Source: Sulfitobacter sp. 20_GPM-1509m (lineage in GTDB: Bacteria > Pseudomonadota > Alphaproteobacteria > Rhodobacterales > Rhodobacteraceae). From it: a stretch of DNA of 64,000 bases. Positions 53,181-62,619 of this stretch are shown here, one piece after another; within the stretch, counting starts at the first letter, position 1; every line of letters begins with the position of its first letter. The position numbers and the translations under genes were made by a program. Under the pieces are notes generated by a model, which saw only the letters and a list, made by a program, of their open reading frames with translations, made no database searches and was not told the origin of the DNA. Location: contig NZ_JIBC01000005.1 of NCBI RefSeq assembly GCF_000620505.1, positions 62,001 through 126,000 of the forward strand, in the 5' to 3' direction.

Positions 53181-54758
53181 ATGCGCGATTTTCACTTCCC
53201 GGGCCGCTCGCCCGTCATGGCCACGAACGGAATGTGCGCAACGTCGCACCCGCTGGCCGCAGCCACTGCCATCGACATTCTCAAACGCGGTGGCAACGCC
53301 ATGGATGCCGCGATTGCGGGGGCTGTTTTGCTGGGCATTTGCGAGCCGCAGATGACAGGCATCGGCGGCGACTGCTTTGTGCTGTGGTCGATGCCCGGTG
53401 AAACCAAGGTCAACGCGCTGAACGGATCGGGCCGCGCGCCTGCCGGACTGGACGCCGCGTTGTTGCGCGACGCAGGCCACGACACCGTCCCGCTGGGCAG
53501 CCCTCATGCGGTAACCGTGCCGGGCGCAATCGACGCGTTCTGCACCCTGTCCGAGCGCGTGGGCAAGCTGGGCCTTGATGCGCTGCTGGCCCCCACCATC
53601 CATTACGCCGAAGCAGGCGTGCCCGTGGCCCCGCGCGTGGCCGCGGACTGGATTCCCTGCGCCGCGGCCCTGCAAGGGTCCGCCCGCGAGACGTTCATGG
53701 TCAACGGTCAGGTCCCAAAGCCCGGCCAGATGTTCCGCGCCCCCAAACAGGCCGAGGTGCTGCGCCGCATCGCCAAGGACGGACGCGATGCGTTCTACAC
53801 CGGTGAAGTGGCCGACGACATGATCGCCACGCTGACCGCGATGGGCGGCGTGCACACGGCACAGGACTTTGCCAACGCCGCCTGCACCGACACGAGCCCC
53901 GTGGCCGGCACCTACAAAGACATCGAAGTGGTCGAGCATCCGCCAAACGGTCAGGGTGCGGTGGCCTTGTTGCTGCTGAACATCCTCAAGAACTTTGACA
54001 TCGCGTCGATGGACCCTTTCGGCGCCCAGCGCGCCCATATCGAGGCCGAGGCCGCCAAGCTGGCCTATGACACCCGCAACCGCTTTTTGGCGGACCCTGA
54101 TCACATGACCAAACTGGACCACCTGCTGTCCGAGGACACGGCCGCCAAGCTGGCCGCGTTGATCGACCCCAAACGCGCGATGGCCAGTGCGACCGAAATC
54201 TCGGAAGCGGTGCACAAGGACACGATCTATATCACCGTCGTCGATGGTGACGGGATGATCGTGTCGCTGATCTATTCGATCTTCCACGGTTTCGGCTCGG
54301 GCATCGCCACGGACAAGTTCGGCATCCTGTTCCAGAACCGTGGCGCGGGCTTCTCGCTGGCCGAAGGGCACCCGAACGAGTTGAAAGGCGGCAAGCGCCC
54401 CATGCACACGATTATTCCGGGCATCATCCGGTCGAACGGCAAGCCGATCATGCCATTCGGGGTGATGGGCGGTCAGTACCAGCCCGCAGGCCACGCCCGC
54501 TTTGCCACCAACCTGACCGATTTCGGCATGGACCCACAGTCGGCCATCGACGCGCCGCGCAGCTTTCCCGAAAAAGGCGTGTTGCAGGTCGAGCGTGGGT
54601 ATTCCGACGCCGTACGCCAGGAATTGTCCGACATGGGCCACACGGTGCAAATTCCCGATTCGGCCCTTGGTGGTGCGCAGGCGATCAAGGTGCATGACAC
54701 CGGCGTACTGGAAGGAGCCAGCGATCCCCGCAAGGACGGCTGTGCGCTGGGATACTGA
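53181..54758 (+). CDS. ggt: Gamma-glutamyltransferase family protein
   Basis: 525 residues of the GGT Ntn-hydrolase fold. The N-terminal half has MCATSHPLAAATAIDILKRGGNAMDAA, typical of GGT. The self-processing nucleophile Thr is probably residue 348 in HKDTIYITVVDGDG, with later GAGFSLAEGHPNEL and PFGVMGGQYQPAGHA. No signal peptide is seen, unlike periplasmic E. coli GGT, so it may be cytoplasmic or act on a non-glutathione substrate. The start follows GGAGCCACC. It lies alone between a gap with palindromes and hspQ. Confidence 0.9.
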   Translation: MRDFHFPGRSPVMATNGMCATSHPLAAATAIDILKRGGNAMDAAIAGAVLLGICEPQMTGIGGDCFVLWSMPGETKVNALNGSGRAPAGLDAALLRDAGHDTVPLGSPHAVTVPGAIDAFCTLSERVGKLGLDALLAPTIHYAEAGVPVAPRVAADWIPCAAALQGSARETFMVNGQVPKPGQMFRAPKQAEVLRRIAKDGRDAFYTGEVADDMIATLTAMGGVHTAQDFANAACTDTSPVAGTYKDIEVVEHPPNGQGAVALLLLNILKNFDIASMDPFGAQRAHIEAEAAKLAYDTRNRFLADPDHMTKLDHLLSEDTAAKLAALIDPKRAMASATEISEAVHKDTIYITVVDGDGMIVSLIYSIFHGFGSGIATDKFGILFQNRGAGFSLAEGHPNELKGGKRPMHTIIPGIIRSNGKPIMPFGVMGGQYQPAGHARFATNLTDFGMDPQSAIDAPRSFPEKGVLQVERGYSDAVRQELSDMGHTVQIPDSALGGAQAIKVHDTGVLEGASDPRKDGCALGY

Positions 54759-54766
54759 TACAGACG

Positions 54767-54792
54767 GGGTGCGCGGGTCATACCGCGCGCCC
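54767..54792. terminator. Possible terminator between ggt and hspQ
   Basis: A 10-bp stem with one G-U pair (54767-54776 with 54783-54792) and a 6-base loop lies between convergent genes. There is no T run, so termination strength is doubtful. Confidence 0.35.
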
Positions 54793-54800
54793 GACGTCGC

Positions 54801-55127
54801 CTAGTTCAGCTGGAAGTGCAGGGGATAGGCGCCGTCCTGAAACGGACCGAACAGGTCAGGGATGTCCGGGTGATCCACCGGCTCGCCGGAATAATCCGCG
54901 ACCAGGTTCTGCTCGGACACATAGGCCACGTAATAGCTTTGGTCGTTCTCGGCCAGCAGATGATAGAACGGCTGTTCCTTGCGCGGACGGCTGTCCTCGG
55001 GAATCGCTTCATACCATTCGTCGGTGTTTGCAAATTGGGGGTCCACGTCAAAAACCACCCCGCGAAAGGGGTGTTTCTTGTGACGGACAACTTGTCCGAG
55101 GTGATATTTGGCGCGCAATCTCAACAT
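54801..55127 (-). CDS. hspQ: Heat shock protein HspQ (hemimethylated-DNA-binding YccV-like)
   Basis: 108 residues. The YccV domain is complete: GQVVRHKKHPFRGVVFDVDPQF, QPFYHLLAENDQSYYVAYVSEQNL, and VDHPDIPDLFGPFQDGAY. HspQ controls DnaA stability and protein quality via Lon in enterobacteria; here the function is inferred from the family. It begins with a short MLRLRAKYHL leader. Confidence 0.95.
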   Translation of the reverse strand: MLRLRAKYHLGQVVRHKKHPFRGVVFDVDPQFANTDEWYEAIPEDSRPRKEQPFYHLLAENDQSYYVAYVSEQNLVADYSGEPVDHPDIPDLFGPFQDGAYPLHFQLN

Positions 55128-55366
55128 AAGTTTTAGCCCCTATCGTTGGAACCTAGCCTTTTCAAGCAGGATTTGTCCACGAAACTGCGATCCTGAGCAC
55201 AGAAACAGTTTGTGGCATCCCCTATAACAGTGGTGGCGCGGCATCAAATCGCGGTCACCCGCCGATCTGCGCAAAGAGGATTTCCCCGAGCGACAAAATC
55301 GGCTATATTGAGTCAAAATAATCCGCCCGTTCAATGTGGTGGAACCCTGAGGCAGAGTGACAAAAA

Positions 55367-55948
55367 ATGAGCAGAACCTTGCGAGCTATGATCGCGCTGT
55401 TGGTGTTGGCCTCGTGTGGGGGCGGTGAATCGACTGCGCCACGCGGATTGGACGATGCCTGTGTCATTGCACAGCAGCGTCCGGAATACATGCGGGCCTT
55501 CCGCGCCACCGAACGCCGTTGGGGCGTGCCGGTGCACGTGCAGATGGCCACGATCCACCAGGAAAGCAAATTCATCGCCAACGCGCGCACGCCCTTCCGC
55601 TATGCGGCCGGGGTGATTCCCATGGGCCGCCAGAGCAGCGCCTATGGCTATGCGCAGGCGCTGGATGCAACCTGGGAAGAATACCAGCGCGAGACCGGAA
55701 AACACCGCGCCCGCCGCGACCGCATCAAGGATGCGACCGATTTCATGGGCTGGTATATGAACACCACCAACCAGCGGAACAGCGTGGCGCTGACCGATGC
55801 GCGCAATCAGTATCTGGCCTATCACGAAGGGCAGACAGGCTTTGCGCGCGGCAGCTACAACAGCAAGACGTGGCTGGTGCAGGTCGCGGGCAACGTTGAT
55901 GCCCGCGCCAATATGTACGCCACCCAGCTGGCCGGTTGCCGCCGCTGA
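55367..55948 (+). CDS. Lytic transglycosylase-like lipoprotein
   Basis: 193 residues. A lipoprotein signal (MSRTLRAMIALLVLASCGGG, lipobox LASC) anchors it in the envelope. The SLT-like domain has catalytic-type Glu in VQMATIHQESKFIANA and an SAYGYAQALDATWEEY segment, as in transglycosylases cutting peptidoglycan. It is short compared with soluble Slt enzymes. Convergent with lolA, 10 bp apart. Confidence 0.85.
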   Translation: MSRTLRAMIALLVLASCGGGESTAPRGLDDACVIAQQRPEYMRAFRATERRWGVPVHVQMATIHQESKFIANARTPFRYAAGVIPMGRQSSAYGYAQALDATWEEYQRETGKHRARRDRIKDATDFMGWYMNTTNQRNSVALTDARNQYLAYHEGQTGFARGSYNSKTWLVQVAGNVDARANMYATQLAGCRR

Positions 55949-55958
55949 CGGTCGGTCC

Positions 55959-56564
55959 TTAGCGGCCCGGTGCTTTGCCCGGGCTGCCTGTGTCGAACAT
56001 GCTGTTGGCCAGCGTGCCACCCACTTTCAGGTCGCCCAGCACCACTGTCGTGCTGGAACCGCTGCTGTCGTTGATCACCCACTGACGCAGCTGCACCGGG
56101 TTGCCGGTGAACTTCAGCTGGATATTGCCATAGTCGGGGTGTGCAGGGTCCTGCGCCGTCACCGTGGTGGCCGTGCCGTCATAGTCGTGCCCAGTGACCA
56201 TCCGCGCCTGCCCCAGATTCACATTGTCAGCCAGAATGATCGACAGCGGCGTTTTTGCCAGCGGATAGGTTTCGGGCGGGGCGTTGGATTTCGAATCGTA
56301 GATCACCACAGCGCCGCCACCGGCCACGACCAGCGCAGTTTCGGGGGCGTTGTATTCAAATCGCACGCGACCGGGGCGCTTGATGAAAATCTCGCCGGTG
56401 CTGATCGACCCGTCGTCGTTGATCTGCGTGAAATCGCCCTGTGCGGTACGCAGGGTGTTCAGGTATTGGGAAATCTCGTTCAGCGGCAGTTTGTCCGCCG
56501 CCGCGGCACCTGCCACGCTCAGCGCGATGGCACAGGCGGGAAGGAATGTTTTCAAGCTCAGCAT
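55959..56564 (-). CDS. lolA: Outer-membrane lipoprotein carrier protein LolA
   Basis: 201 residues with a signal peptide (MLSLKTFLPACAIALSVAGAAAA). The LolA-like beta-barrel pattern is present: FTQINDDGSISTGEIFIKRPGRVRFEY and VVAGGGAVVIYDSKSNAPPETYPLAKTPLSIIL. It shuttles lipoproteins from LolCDE to the outer membrane. It is on the same strand as ftsK, 230 bp upstream, an order common in Rhodobacteraceae. Confidence 0.94.
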   Translation of the reverse strand: MLSLKTFLPACAIALSVAGAAAADKLPLNEISQYLNTLRTAQGDFTQINDDGSISTGEIFIKRPGRVRFEYNAPETALVVAGGGAVVIYDSKSNAPPETYPLAKTPLSIILADNVNLGQARMVTGHDYDGTATTVTAQDPAHPDYGNIQLKFTGNPVQLRQWVINDSSGSSTTVVLGDLKVGGTLANSMFDTGSPGKAPGR

Positions 56565-56725
56565 GTTGGTTTGCCTCGTATTTCCAAGTGTTCATTGCAG
56601 ACAGATATAGGGAGGGCATCCTTGATATGCGATAACAAGCGCCGTTCCTTGCCGCATGACGGGCCAAAGACCGCCACCGTCCGGGGAGTCGCAATCAATG
56701 TAAACGGGTTATGGCAGACATGACT

Positions 56726-56776
56726 GGGGCGGCCCTTGCGGTTGGTGTCAGTCCCAAACCCCGCACAGGCCGCCCC
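56726..56776. other. Extended hairpin between ftsK and lolA
   Basis: Outer 9-bp stem GGGGCGGCC (56726-56734) with GGCCGCCCC (56768-56776), and an inner pairing TGCGG with CCGCA inside the 33-base loop. It lies 20 bp past the ftsK stop on the minus strand but is not followed by a T-run. It could be a terminator, a structured RNA or a processing site. Confidence 0.4.
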
Positions 56777-56796
56777 GGTTCCGAATTTTGGTCCGG

Positions 56797-59700
56797 TTAC
56801 TGTTCCGGCACCAGAATTTCGCGTTTGCCCACGTGGTTCGCCGCGCTGACAACGCCCTGATCTTCCATCTGTTCGACCAGACGCGCGGCCTTGTTATAAC
56901 CGATGGCCAGCTTGCGCTGGATATAGCTGGTGGAACACTTGCGATCCTTGACCACGATGGCCACTGCGGTGTCATACAGCGCGTCTTCGCTGTCGGTGTT
57001 GCCACCCAAGCCCAGAACCGCGTCGATGTTGCTTTCCTTGTCCTCGTCCGGCCCTTCGACCACGCCGCTGACATAATCCGGCGCGCCGTAGGCTTTGAGG
57101 TGGTTGACGATCTCCTCGACCTCTTCGTCGCTGACGAAGGGGCCGTGGCAACGGGTGATCTTGGCGCCGCCCGCCATGTACAACATGTCGCCCATGCCCA
57201 GCAGTTGCTCGGCCCCCATTTCACCCAAGATGGTGCGGCTGTCGATTTTCGAGGTCACCTGGAACGAGATCCGCGTGGGGAAGTTCGCCTTGATCGTGCC
57301 GGTGATCACATCGACCGAAGGCCGCTGTGTCGCCATGATCAGGTGAATACCGGAGGCACGCGCCATCTGTGCCAGACGCTGGATGCACGCCTCGATTTCC
57401 TTGCCCGCGACCATCATCAGGTCGGCCATCTCGTCGACGACCACGACGATATAGGGCAGCGCGACGGGCTGGAACTCTTCGGTCTCGAACATCGGCTCGC
57501 CGGTGTCGTCGTCAAAGCCTGTCTGGACCGTGCGGCTGAACATCTCGCCCTTGGCCAGCGCCTCGCGGACGCGACCGTTATAGCCTTCGATGTTGCGCAC
57601 GCCCATCTTGGACATCTTGCGATAGCGCTCTTCCATCTCGCCCACGGTCCATTTCAGCGCGACAACCGCCTTTTTCGGGTCGGTCACAACGGGGGACAGC
57701 AGGTGCGGGATGCCGTCATAGACAGACAGTTCCAGCATCTTGGGGTCGATCATGATCAGGCGGCATTCCTGTGGCGTCAGCTTGTACAACAGCGACAGGA
57801 TCATCGTGTTGATGGCCACGGATTTACCAGACCCGGTGGTCCCCGCGATCAGCAGGTGGGGCATCTTGGCAAGGTTGGCCACGACGCTGTCGCCGCCGAT
57901 GTCCTTGCCCAGTGCCAGCGGCAGGCGCATGTTGCTGTCGCCAAAATCACGGCTGGCCAGAATTTCACGCAAGACCACTTTTTCGCGGTGCTCGTTGGGC
58001 AGTTCGATGCCGATGACGGAACGACCCGGAACAGTCGACACACGTGCGGACAGCGCCGCCATCGAGCGGGCGATGTCGTCGGCCAGGCCGATCACGCGGC
58101 TGGCTTTCAAGCCCGGCGCGGGTTCCAGTTCGTACATGGTGACCACGGGACCGGGACGCACGCTGACAATCTCGCCCTTGACGCCATAATCGTCCAGCAC
58201 GCTTTCCAGCATCCGCGCGTTTTCTTCCAGCGCCTCGTCCGACAGGTGCAGACGCTGCACGGTTTCGGGGCTTTCCAGCAGGCTCAGCGGCGGCAGCTCG
58301 AACCCTGGGTGCGTGTCCTCAAAGGACAGCGCGGGCTGCGCTTCGGCGCGGGCCTGTTTGCTGGGCTGGACGACGCGACGGACGGGCTGTTGCACGACCT
58401 TGCGCGGTTCGGCCACGGGAATGACGGGTGCTTGCGCCTCGGGCTGTTGCAGCGCCAGCGCCTCGAAATGTTCCTCTTCCGCCTCGGCGTAGGGGTCCTC
58501 GATCATCTGATCGTCGAATTCCTCGGCCTGGGCATAGGCCATCGGTTCCGGCGCAGGCGCGCGCTCAGGCGTCACCGCCGGGGCCGCGACGGGCTTTGTC
58601 ATCGGTTTCGAGAAGTAGTCACGCGACGCCGTCAACGGCGGCTCGGCCCGCATCGCGGGCGCGGCAGCAGGCGCTGTCACCGGAGGCTCGGGCGGCAAAG
58701 CCGCCGGGCGTGTGGTGTTCAGAACCAGCGGCGCGGGGCGGCGGCTTGCAGCCAGACCATGTGTCAGTGGTTTTGGCGTGGTCTCCGCCTGCAAGACCGG
58801 AACTTGGCGCACACGGCTTTTGATCACGTCGGCGATCTTGGCCTTGATCCGGTCGTCGCCGGGGCCTTCTCCCACGTCAGCAGTGCTATAGGTTTCGATC
58901 AGCTCAGGCTCTGGCATCTCTTGTTCGGCTTGCGCGTCGGGGCGTTTGACCAGCCCGGGCATCCGCGCCAGCAACCCGGATTTCGGGGCGGTATCGGTGC
59001 GGAACATGGTCGGCGCAGACGCTTTGGCCGCGATGGGCTGGGCAAAGCTTTGCTGTGCTTCAAAGGCTGCGTTTTCCTCCGCCTCGATGCGCTTTTGTTC
59101 GCGCCGCTCAGCCGTCCGGGCCTGAAGCGCACGCGCGCCCTGCACGGCGCCGCTGGCCCCACGACCCAACAGCGTCATCGTCCACGCATAGACCATGATC
59201 AGACCGATCAGCAAAAACCGCCCGATCCGCTTCAGTTCCGGCATGGTAAAGCCCATCACAAAGGCAGACAGGACCACGATCCCGACGCCCATCAGCAACG
59301 ACATCGTCTTGACCGCAAAGGCCGACCCAAGCGGCAGGATCGTCAGGATCGCCCCCATGACCGTATCACCGAACAGACCGCCCAGACCAAAGGAGTGGGT
59401 CCGCAACCATTCGACGTCAGGTTCCAGCGTCGCGGCATAGATCGCACCAAAGGCCACCACGATCGGGGCAAAGATCAAACGGCCCACGGCCCGCTCGTCA
59501 CCCGCATGCAAGGCAAAGCGCACACCCCAGACCAGCAGCACGGCGGCAATGCCCCACGCGCCCCAGCCTGCGATCATGAACAAAGGTGCCGCAATCGACG
59601 CGCCCGTGCGGCCCAGCCAGTTTTGCACCGGCGCATCGGTCGACATCATCCAGTTGGGATCGTCCGGCGTATAGGACCCGATCATCGCAGCCGCCATCAG

Positions 59701-59808
59701 ACCGGCCACCAACAGGGCAATGCCAACCAGCTCCTTGCCCCGTTTTTCGATCGCCTCCGCCATGTTGGTATCCAACAGTGGATCGCGCCCGCGTGTCTGA
59801 TATGCCAT
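56797..59808 (-). CDS. ftsK: DNA translocase FtsK
   Basis: 1003 residues. Four membrane segments (about 30-200) anchor it at the septum, a Pro/Ala-rich linker follows (about 225-480), then the RecA-like motor with Walker A in [15 protein letters not shown] (near residue 660), Walker B region [16 protein letters not shown], and the gamma winged helix ([40 protein letters not shown]) at the C-terminus for KOPS recognition. It segregates chromosome ends with XerCD. The length is usual for alphaproteobacteria. Confidence 0.98.
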   Translation of the reverse strand: MAYQTRGRDPLLDTNMAEAIEKRGKELVGIALLVAGLMAAAMIGSYTPDDPNWMMSTDAPVQNWLGRTGASIAAPLFMIAGWGAWGIAAVLLVWGVRFALHAGDERAVGRLIFAPIVVAFGAIYAATLEPDVEWLRTHSFGLGGLFGDTVMGAILTILPLGSAFAVKTMSLLMGVGIVVLSAFVMGFTMPELKRIGRFLLIGLIMVYAWTMTLLGRGASGAVQGARALQARTAERREQKRIEAEENAAFEAQQSFAQPIAAKASAPTMFRTDTAPKSGLLARMPGLVKRPDAQAEQEMPEPELIETYSTADVGEGPGDDRIKAKIADVIKSRVRQVPVLQAETTPKPLTHGLAASRRPAPLVLNTTRPAALPPEPPVTAPAAAPAMRAEPPLTASRDYFSKPMTKPVAAPAVTPERAPAPEPMAYAQAEEFDDQMIEDPYAEAEEEHFEALALQQPEAQAPVIPVAEPRKVVQQPVRRVVQPSKQARAEAQPALSFEDTHPGFELPPLSLLESPETVQRLHLSDEALEENARMLESVLDDYGVKGEIVSVRPGPVVTMYELEPAPGLKASRVIGLADDIARSMAALSARVSTVPGRSVIGIELPNEHREKVVLREILASRDFGDSNMRLPLALGKDIGGDSVVANLAKMPHLLIAGTTGSGKSVAINTMILSLLYKLTPQECRLIMIDPKMLELSVYDGIPHLLSPVVTDPKKAVVALKWTVGEMEERYRKMSKMGVRNIEGYNGRVREALAKGEMFSRTVQTGFDDDTGEPMFETEEFQPVALPYIVVVVDEMADLMMVAGKEIEACIQRLAQMARASGIHLIMATQRPSVDVITGTIKANFPTRISFQVTSKIDSRTILGEMGAEQLLGMGDMLYMAGGAKITRCHGPFVSDEEVEEIVNHLKAYGAPDYVSGVVEGPDEDKESNIDAVLGLGGNTDSEDALYDTAVAIVVKDRKCSTSYIQRKLAIGYNKAARLVEQMEDQGVVSAANHVGKREILVPEQ

Positions 59809-59823
59809 TGCTCTCGTCCCTCT

Positions 59824-61014
59824 TTATTGCGTGCCGTAAAGGTGGTCACGGATGGCCGTCAGGCCCCGCTCCACATCCGGCTTTGGGGCCACCAGGGCGA
59901 CCCGAATATATCCTTTGCCGGGGTTCACACCCGATGCGTCGTTCTGGCTGAGGTACGCACCGGGCAGCACCCGCACGCCGGTCGCCTGCCACAGGCTCAG
60001 CGCCGCTGCTTCGCCATCTTCGACAGGCAGCCACAGGAAAAAGCCCGCTTCGGGGCCCTTGTATCCCGGAACATTGCCCAGGATGCGGTCAGCCATGTCG
60101 TATTTCTCGCGGTACTGCGCGCGGTTGTCGTCCACATGCGCCCCGTCCGCCCATACGGCTGCGGCGGCCGCTTGCAACGGCAAGGGCAATGGCGCGCCCG
60201 TGTACATGCGCAACTGGCGCATACGCGCCGTGCTTTGCGGCCCGGCCACGACAAAGCCCGACCGCAGGCCCGGCAGGTTCGACCGTTTCGACAGCGAATG
60301 AAATGCGACAACCCGCTCGGGGTCCGCACCCGCATCGCGCGCCACCTGCAAGACACCCACAGGGGGCGCATCGCGGTAAATCTCAGAATAGCATTCGTCC
60401 GCGAAAATCTGGAAATCGTGCTGTTCCGCCAGTGCAATCAGATCGGACCAATAGGCATGATCGGCCACGGCCCCCTGCGGGTTGGCAGGTGAACAGATAT
60501 AACAGGCCACCGTGCGATCCAGCACTTCTTTGGGCAAGCTGGTGTAATCGGGCAGATGCCCCGATGCCTCGGTGGCGCTGACAAACACCGGCTCAGCCCC
60601 CACCGAAATCGCCGCCAGCATATAGACCTGGTAGAACGGGTTCGGCATCAGCACCACGGGGCGCTGGCCGTTCTTGCTCTCGGGGCACAGCGCCATTGCG
60701 ACGTTGTACAACCCTTCGCGGCTGCCGTTCAAAGGCAGGACATTCGTTTCCGGGTCCAGCGTCACGTCATAGCGGCGCGCCACCCACTCGCAAAAGGCCT
60801 GCCGCAGCTCGGGTGTGCCTTCGTTCGGCGGATAAGAGTTAAATCCGCCCGTATTTTCCGAAATCAGATCCGTGACCCAGGCCGGAAACGCATGTTTCGG
60901 CTCGCCAATGGTCATATGCACCACGTCCCCGCCGGGGGCGTGATGGTCCAACAGCGCGCGCAAACGCGGAAACGCATAGGCCGGAAGGTTCGAGAACCGC
61001 TCGGGAAAATTCAT
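59824..61014 (-). CDS. Class I/II PLP-dependent aminotransferase (DapC-like)
   Basis: 396 residues. Fold-type I landmarks: PPNEGTPELRQAFCEW, CSPANPQGAVADHAYW, FADECYSEIYRDAPPV and the PLP Lys in SKRSNLPGLRSGFVVAGP. The sequence resembles succinyldiaminopimelate aminotransferase of the Rhodobacter group. The start at 61014 (MNFPERFSNLPAYAFPRL) has GAGGCAG upstream; an extended frame is unsupported. It is encoded 15 bp upstream of ftsK on the same strand. Confidence 0.9.
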   Translation of the reverse strand: MNFPERFSNLPAYAFPRLRALLDHHAPGGDVVHMTIGEPKHAFPAWVTDLISENTGGFNSYPPNEGTPELRQAFCEWVARRYDVTLDPETNVLPLNGSREGLYNVAMALCPESKNGQRPVVLMPNPFYQVYMLAAISVGAEPVFVSATEASGHLPDYTSLPKEVLDRTVACYICSPANPQGAVADHAYWSDLIALAEQHDFQIFADECYSEIYRDAPPVGVLQVARDAGADPERVVAFHSLSKRSNLPGLRSGFVVAGPQSTARMRQLRMYTGAPLPLPLQAAAAAVWADGAHVDDNRAQYREKYDMADRILGNVPGYKGPEAGFFLWLPVEDGEAAALSLWQATGVRVLPGAYLSQNDASGVNPGKGYIRVALVAPKPDVERGLTAIRDHLYGTQ

Positions 61015-61135
61015 AAAACTGCCTCGGATCGGGATCGTTATCGCCCCGTTTGCCAAAGGATAGCGCAAGCCGCCCCAACTCGTCCACCAAAACCGCGCCA
61101 AAGCGGCAACTTGTGGCATTCGCGCACTGTGTGGA

Positions 61136-61190
61136 TTTCTTTTGGCCAAAAATATCCTGGGGGCGCCCGCAGGGCGGGGGCAAAGCCCCC
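61136..61190 (+). repeat. Dispersed intergenic repeat, copy C
   Basis: Core 61136-61157 (TTTCTTTTGGCC followed by AAAAATATCC), then GGGGG, a CCCGC/GCGGG hairpin, and a GGGGGC-AAA-GCCCCC hairpin (61176-61190). This is the reference copy for the family. It lies between two same-strand genes (aminotransferase and amidase). Confidence 0.7.
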
Positions 61191-61207
61191 GGATGCACGC
61201 CCTCAGA

Positions 61208-62536
61208 TCACGCCAGCGCCGCCTCTGCCGCAGCGCCCAGCCGCAACAGCGCTTCTTCGCAATCGGGCGGCATCATCAGCATCACGCCGCAGCTTGGGAC
61301 ACCTGTTGGCAAGGTCAGCGCGCTGAGCCCCAGCAGGTTGCCAATGCGCGTGTTGCGCAGGGTCAACAGGTTCTCGGTGCGGTAATAATCATCCTCGGTG
61401 TTCAACCGTTCCAGATCGGGCGGCAGGTTTGCCCCTGTCGGTGCAATCACCGCATCGTATCCCGCCACGGCCGCGTCATACCCGAACCGTGCCGCCTCCA
61501 GCGCAGCCCAGGCCGCGACATAATCCGGCCCGCTGACTTCGGCCCCCAGACGGAATCGTTTCAACACTTCCGAGAACATGGCATCCGGGTTCGCCTCGAT
61601 CACATCGCGCCACAGGCCGTAAGCCTCGGTCGGGATCAGCGGCCCGGCACAATCCAGCGCCTCCTGGACCGCGTCCACCTCGATCCGCTCGACGATGGCA
61701 CCTGCCGCCTGCATCCGCTCGACGGCACTTTCAAAGGCCGCCAGCGGTGCCTCGCGCACGTCTTGCAGGAATGCGGTTTTCACAATCGCCAGCCGCCGCC
61801 CCTTCAGGCTGGCCCCTGTCAGGTCGGCAGGCTTGCCGCCCTCCAGAATCGCCAAAAGCTGCGCGCAATCCTCGACGCTGCGGGCCAGCGGGCCGATGGT
61901 GTCGAATTTCAACGCCAGCGGCACGACCCCTTCCAGAGACAACCGGCCCGAAGTGGTTTTCAGCCCCACAAGATCGTTCCACGCCGCCGGGATGCGCACC
62001 GATCCGCCGGTATCGGACCCGATCCCCGCCGCTGCCAGGCCAAAGGCCACCGAGGCCGCCGCCCCCGAGGACGATCCACCCGGCACCGCATCGGCATTGT
62101 TCACGCAAGGTGGCGTTGCCGTCGACGGGTTATAGCCCAGTCCCGAAAACGCCAGTTCGCTCATATGCGTCTTGCCCAGGCAAACCAGCCCGGCCGCCGT
62201 CGCAGCCTCCAGCACAACCGCATCGCGATCCGGCACACGACCCGCGAGCAGCTTTGATCCGGCTTCGGTCGCCACGCCAGCCGTGTCGAACAGGTCTTTC
62301 CAGCTGACCGGCACCCCGTCCAGCAAGGACAGGCGATTTCCGCTGGCCGCACGCGCGGCGGCGGCCCCGGCTTCGGCCAGCGCCCGTTCCCGGGTGACAC
62401 GCGCATAGATGCGGTCGCGCAGGTCGTGGCCTTCGATGGCGTCCAGATAGACCTGCGTCAACGCCACCGGGTCAATCTCGCCCGCGCCGATCCCGCGCCC
62501 CAAATCGCTTGCCGTCATCCACAACCAGTCCTGCAT
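61208..62536 (-). CDS. Amidase signature family enzyme
   Basis: 442 residues. The Ser-cisSer-Lys triad is visible: PVSWKDLFDTAGV (Lys), GGSSSGAAASVAFG (cis-Ser region) and GSDTGGSVRIPAAWN (nucleophile). Members include GatA and various amide hydrolases; the absence of gatC/gatB neighbours argues for a general amidase. The start at 62536 is chosen as the normal N-terminus. It is divergent from the UbiH-type gene. Confidence 0.93.
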   Translation of the reverse strand: MQDWLWMTASDLGRGIGAGEIDPVALTQVYLDAIEGHDLRDRIYARVTRERALAEAGAAAARAASGNRLSLLDGVPVSWKDLFDTAGVATEAGSKLLAGRVPDRDAVVLEAATAAGLVCLGKTHMSELAFSGLGYNPSTATPPCVNNADAVPGGSSSGAAASVAFGLAAAGIGSDTGGSVRIPAAWNDLVGLKTTSGRLSLEGVVPLALKFDTIGPLARSVEDCAQLLAILEGGKPADLTGASLKGRRLAIVKTAFLQDVREAPLAAFESAVERMQAAGAIVERIEVDAVQEALDCAGPLIPTEAYGLWRDVIEANPDAMFSEVLKRFRLGAEVSGPDYVAAWAALEAARFGYDAAVAGYDAVIAPTGANLPPDLERLNTEDDYYRTENLLTLRNTRIGNLLGLSALTLPTGVPSCGVMLMMPPDCEEALLRLGAAAEAALA

Positions 62537-62619
62537 CGCACCGCTCCTTTTGCATTTTCGCGACGGTAGCGACGCCTCGGCGCATGGACAATCCCTGCTG
62601 CGCGCTCATATTGGATGTC

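Noticed and set aside
56788-60492. A 1234-codon open frame antisense to ftsK and the aminotransferase
   Set aside because: It mirrors high-GC third-position bias of the real genes, has no family resemblance, and lies opposite a secure FtsK.
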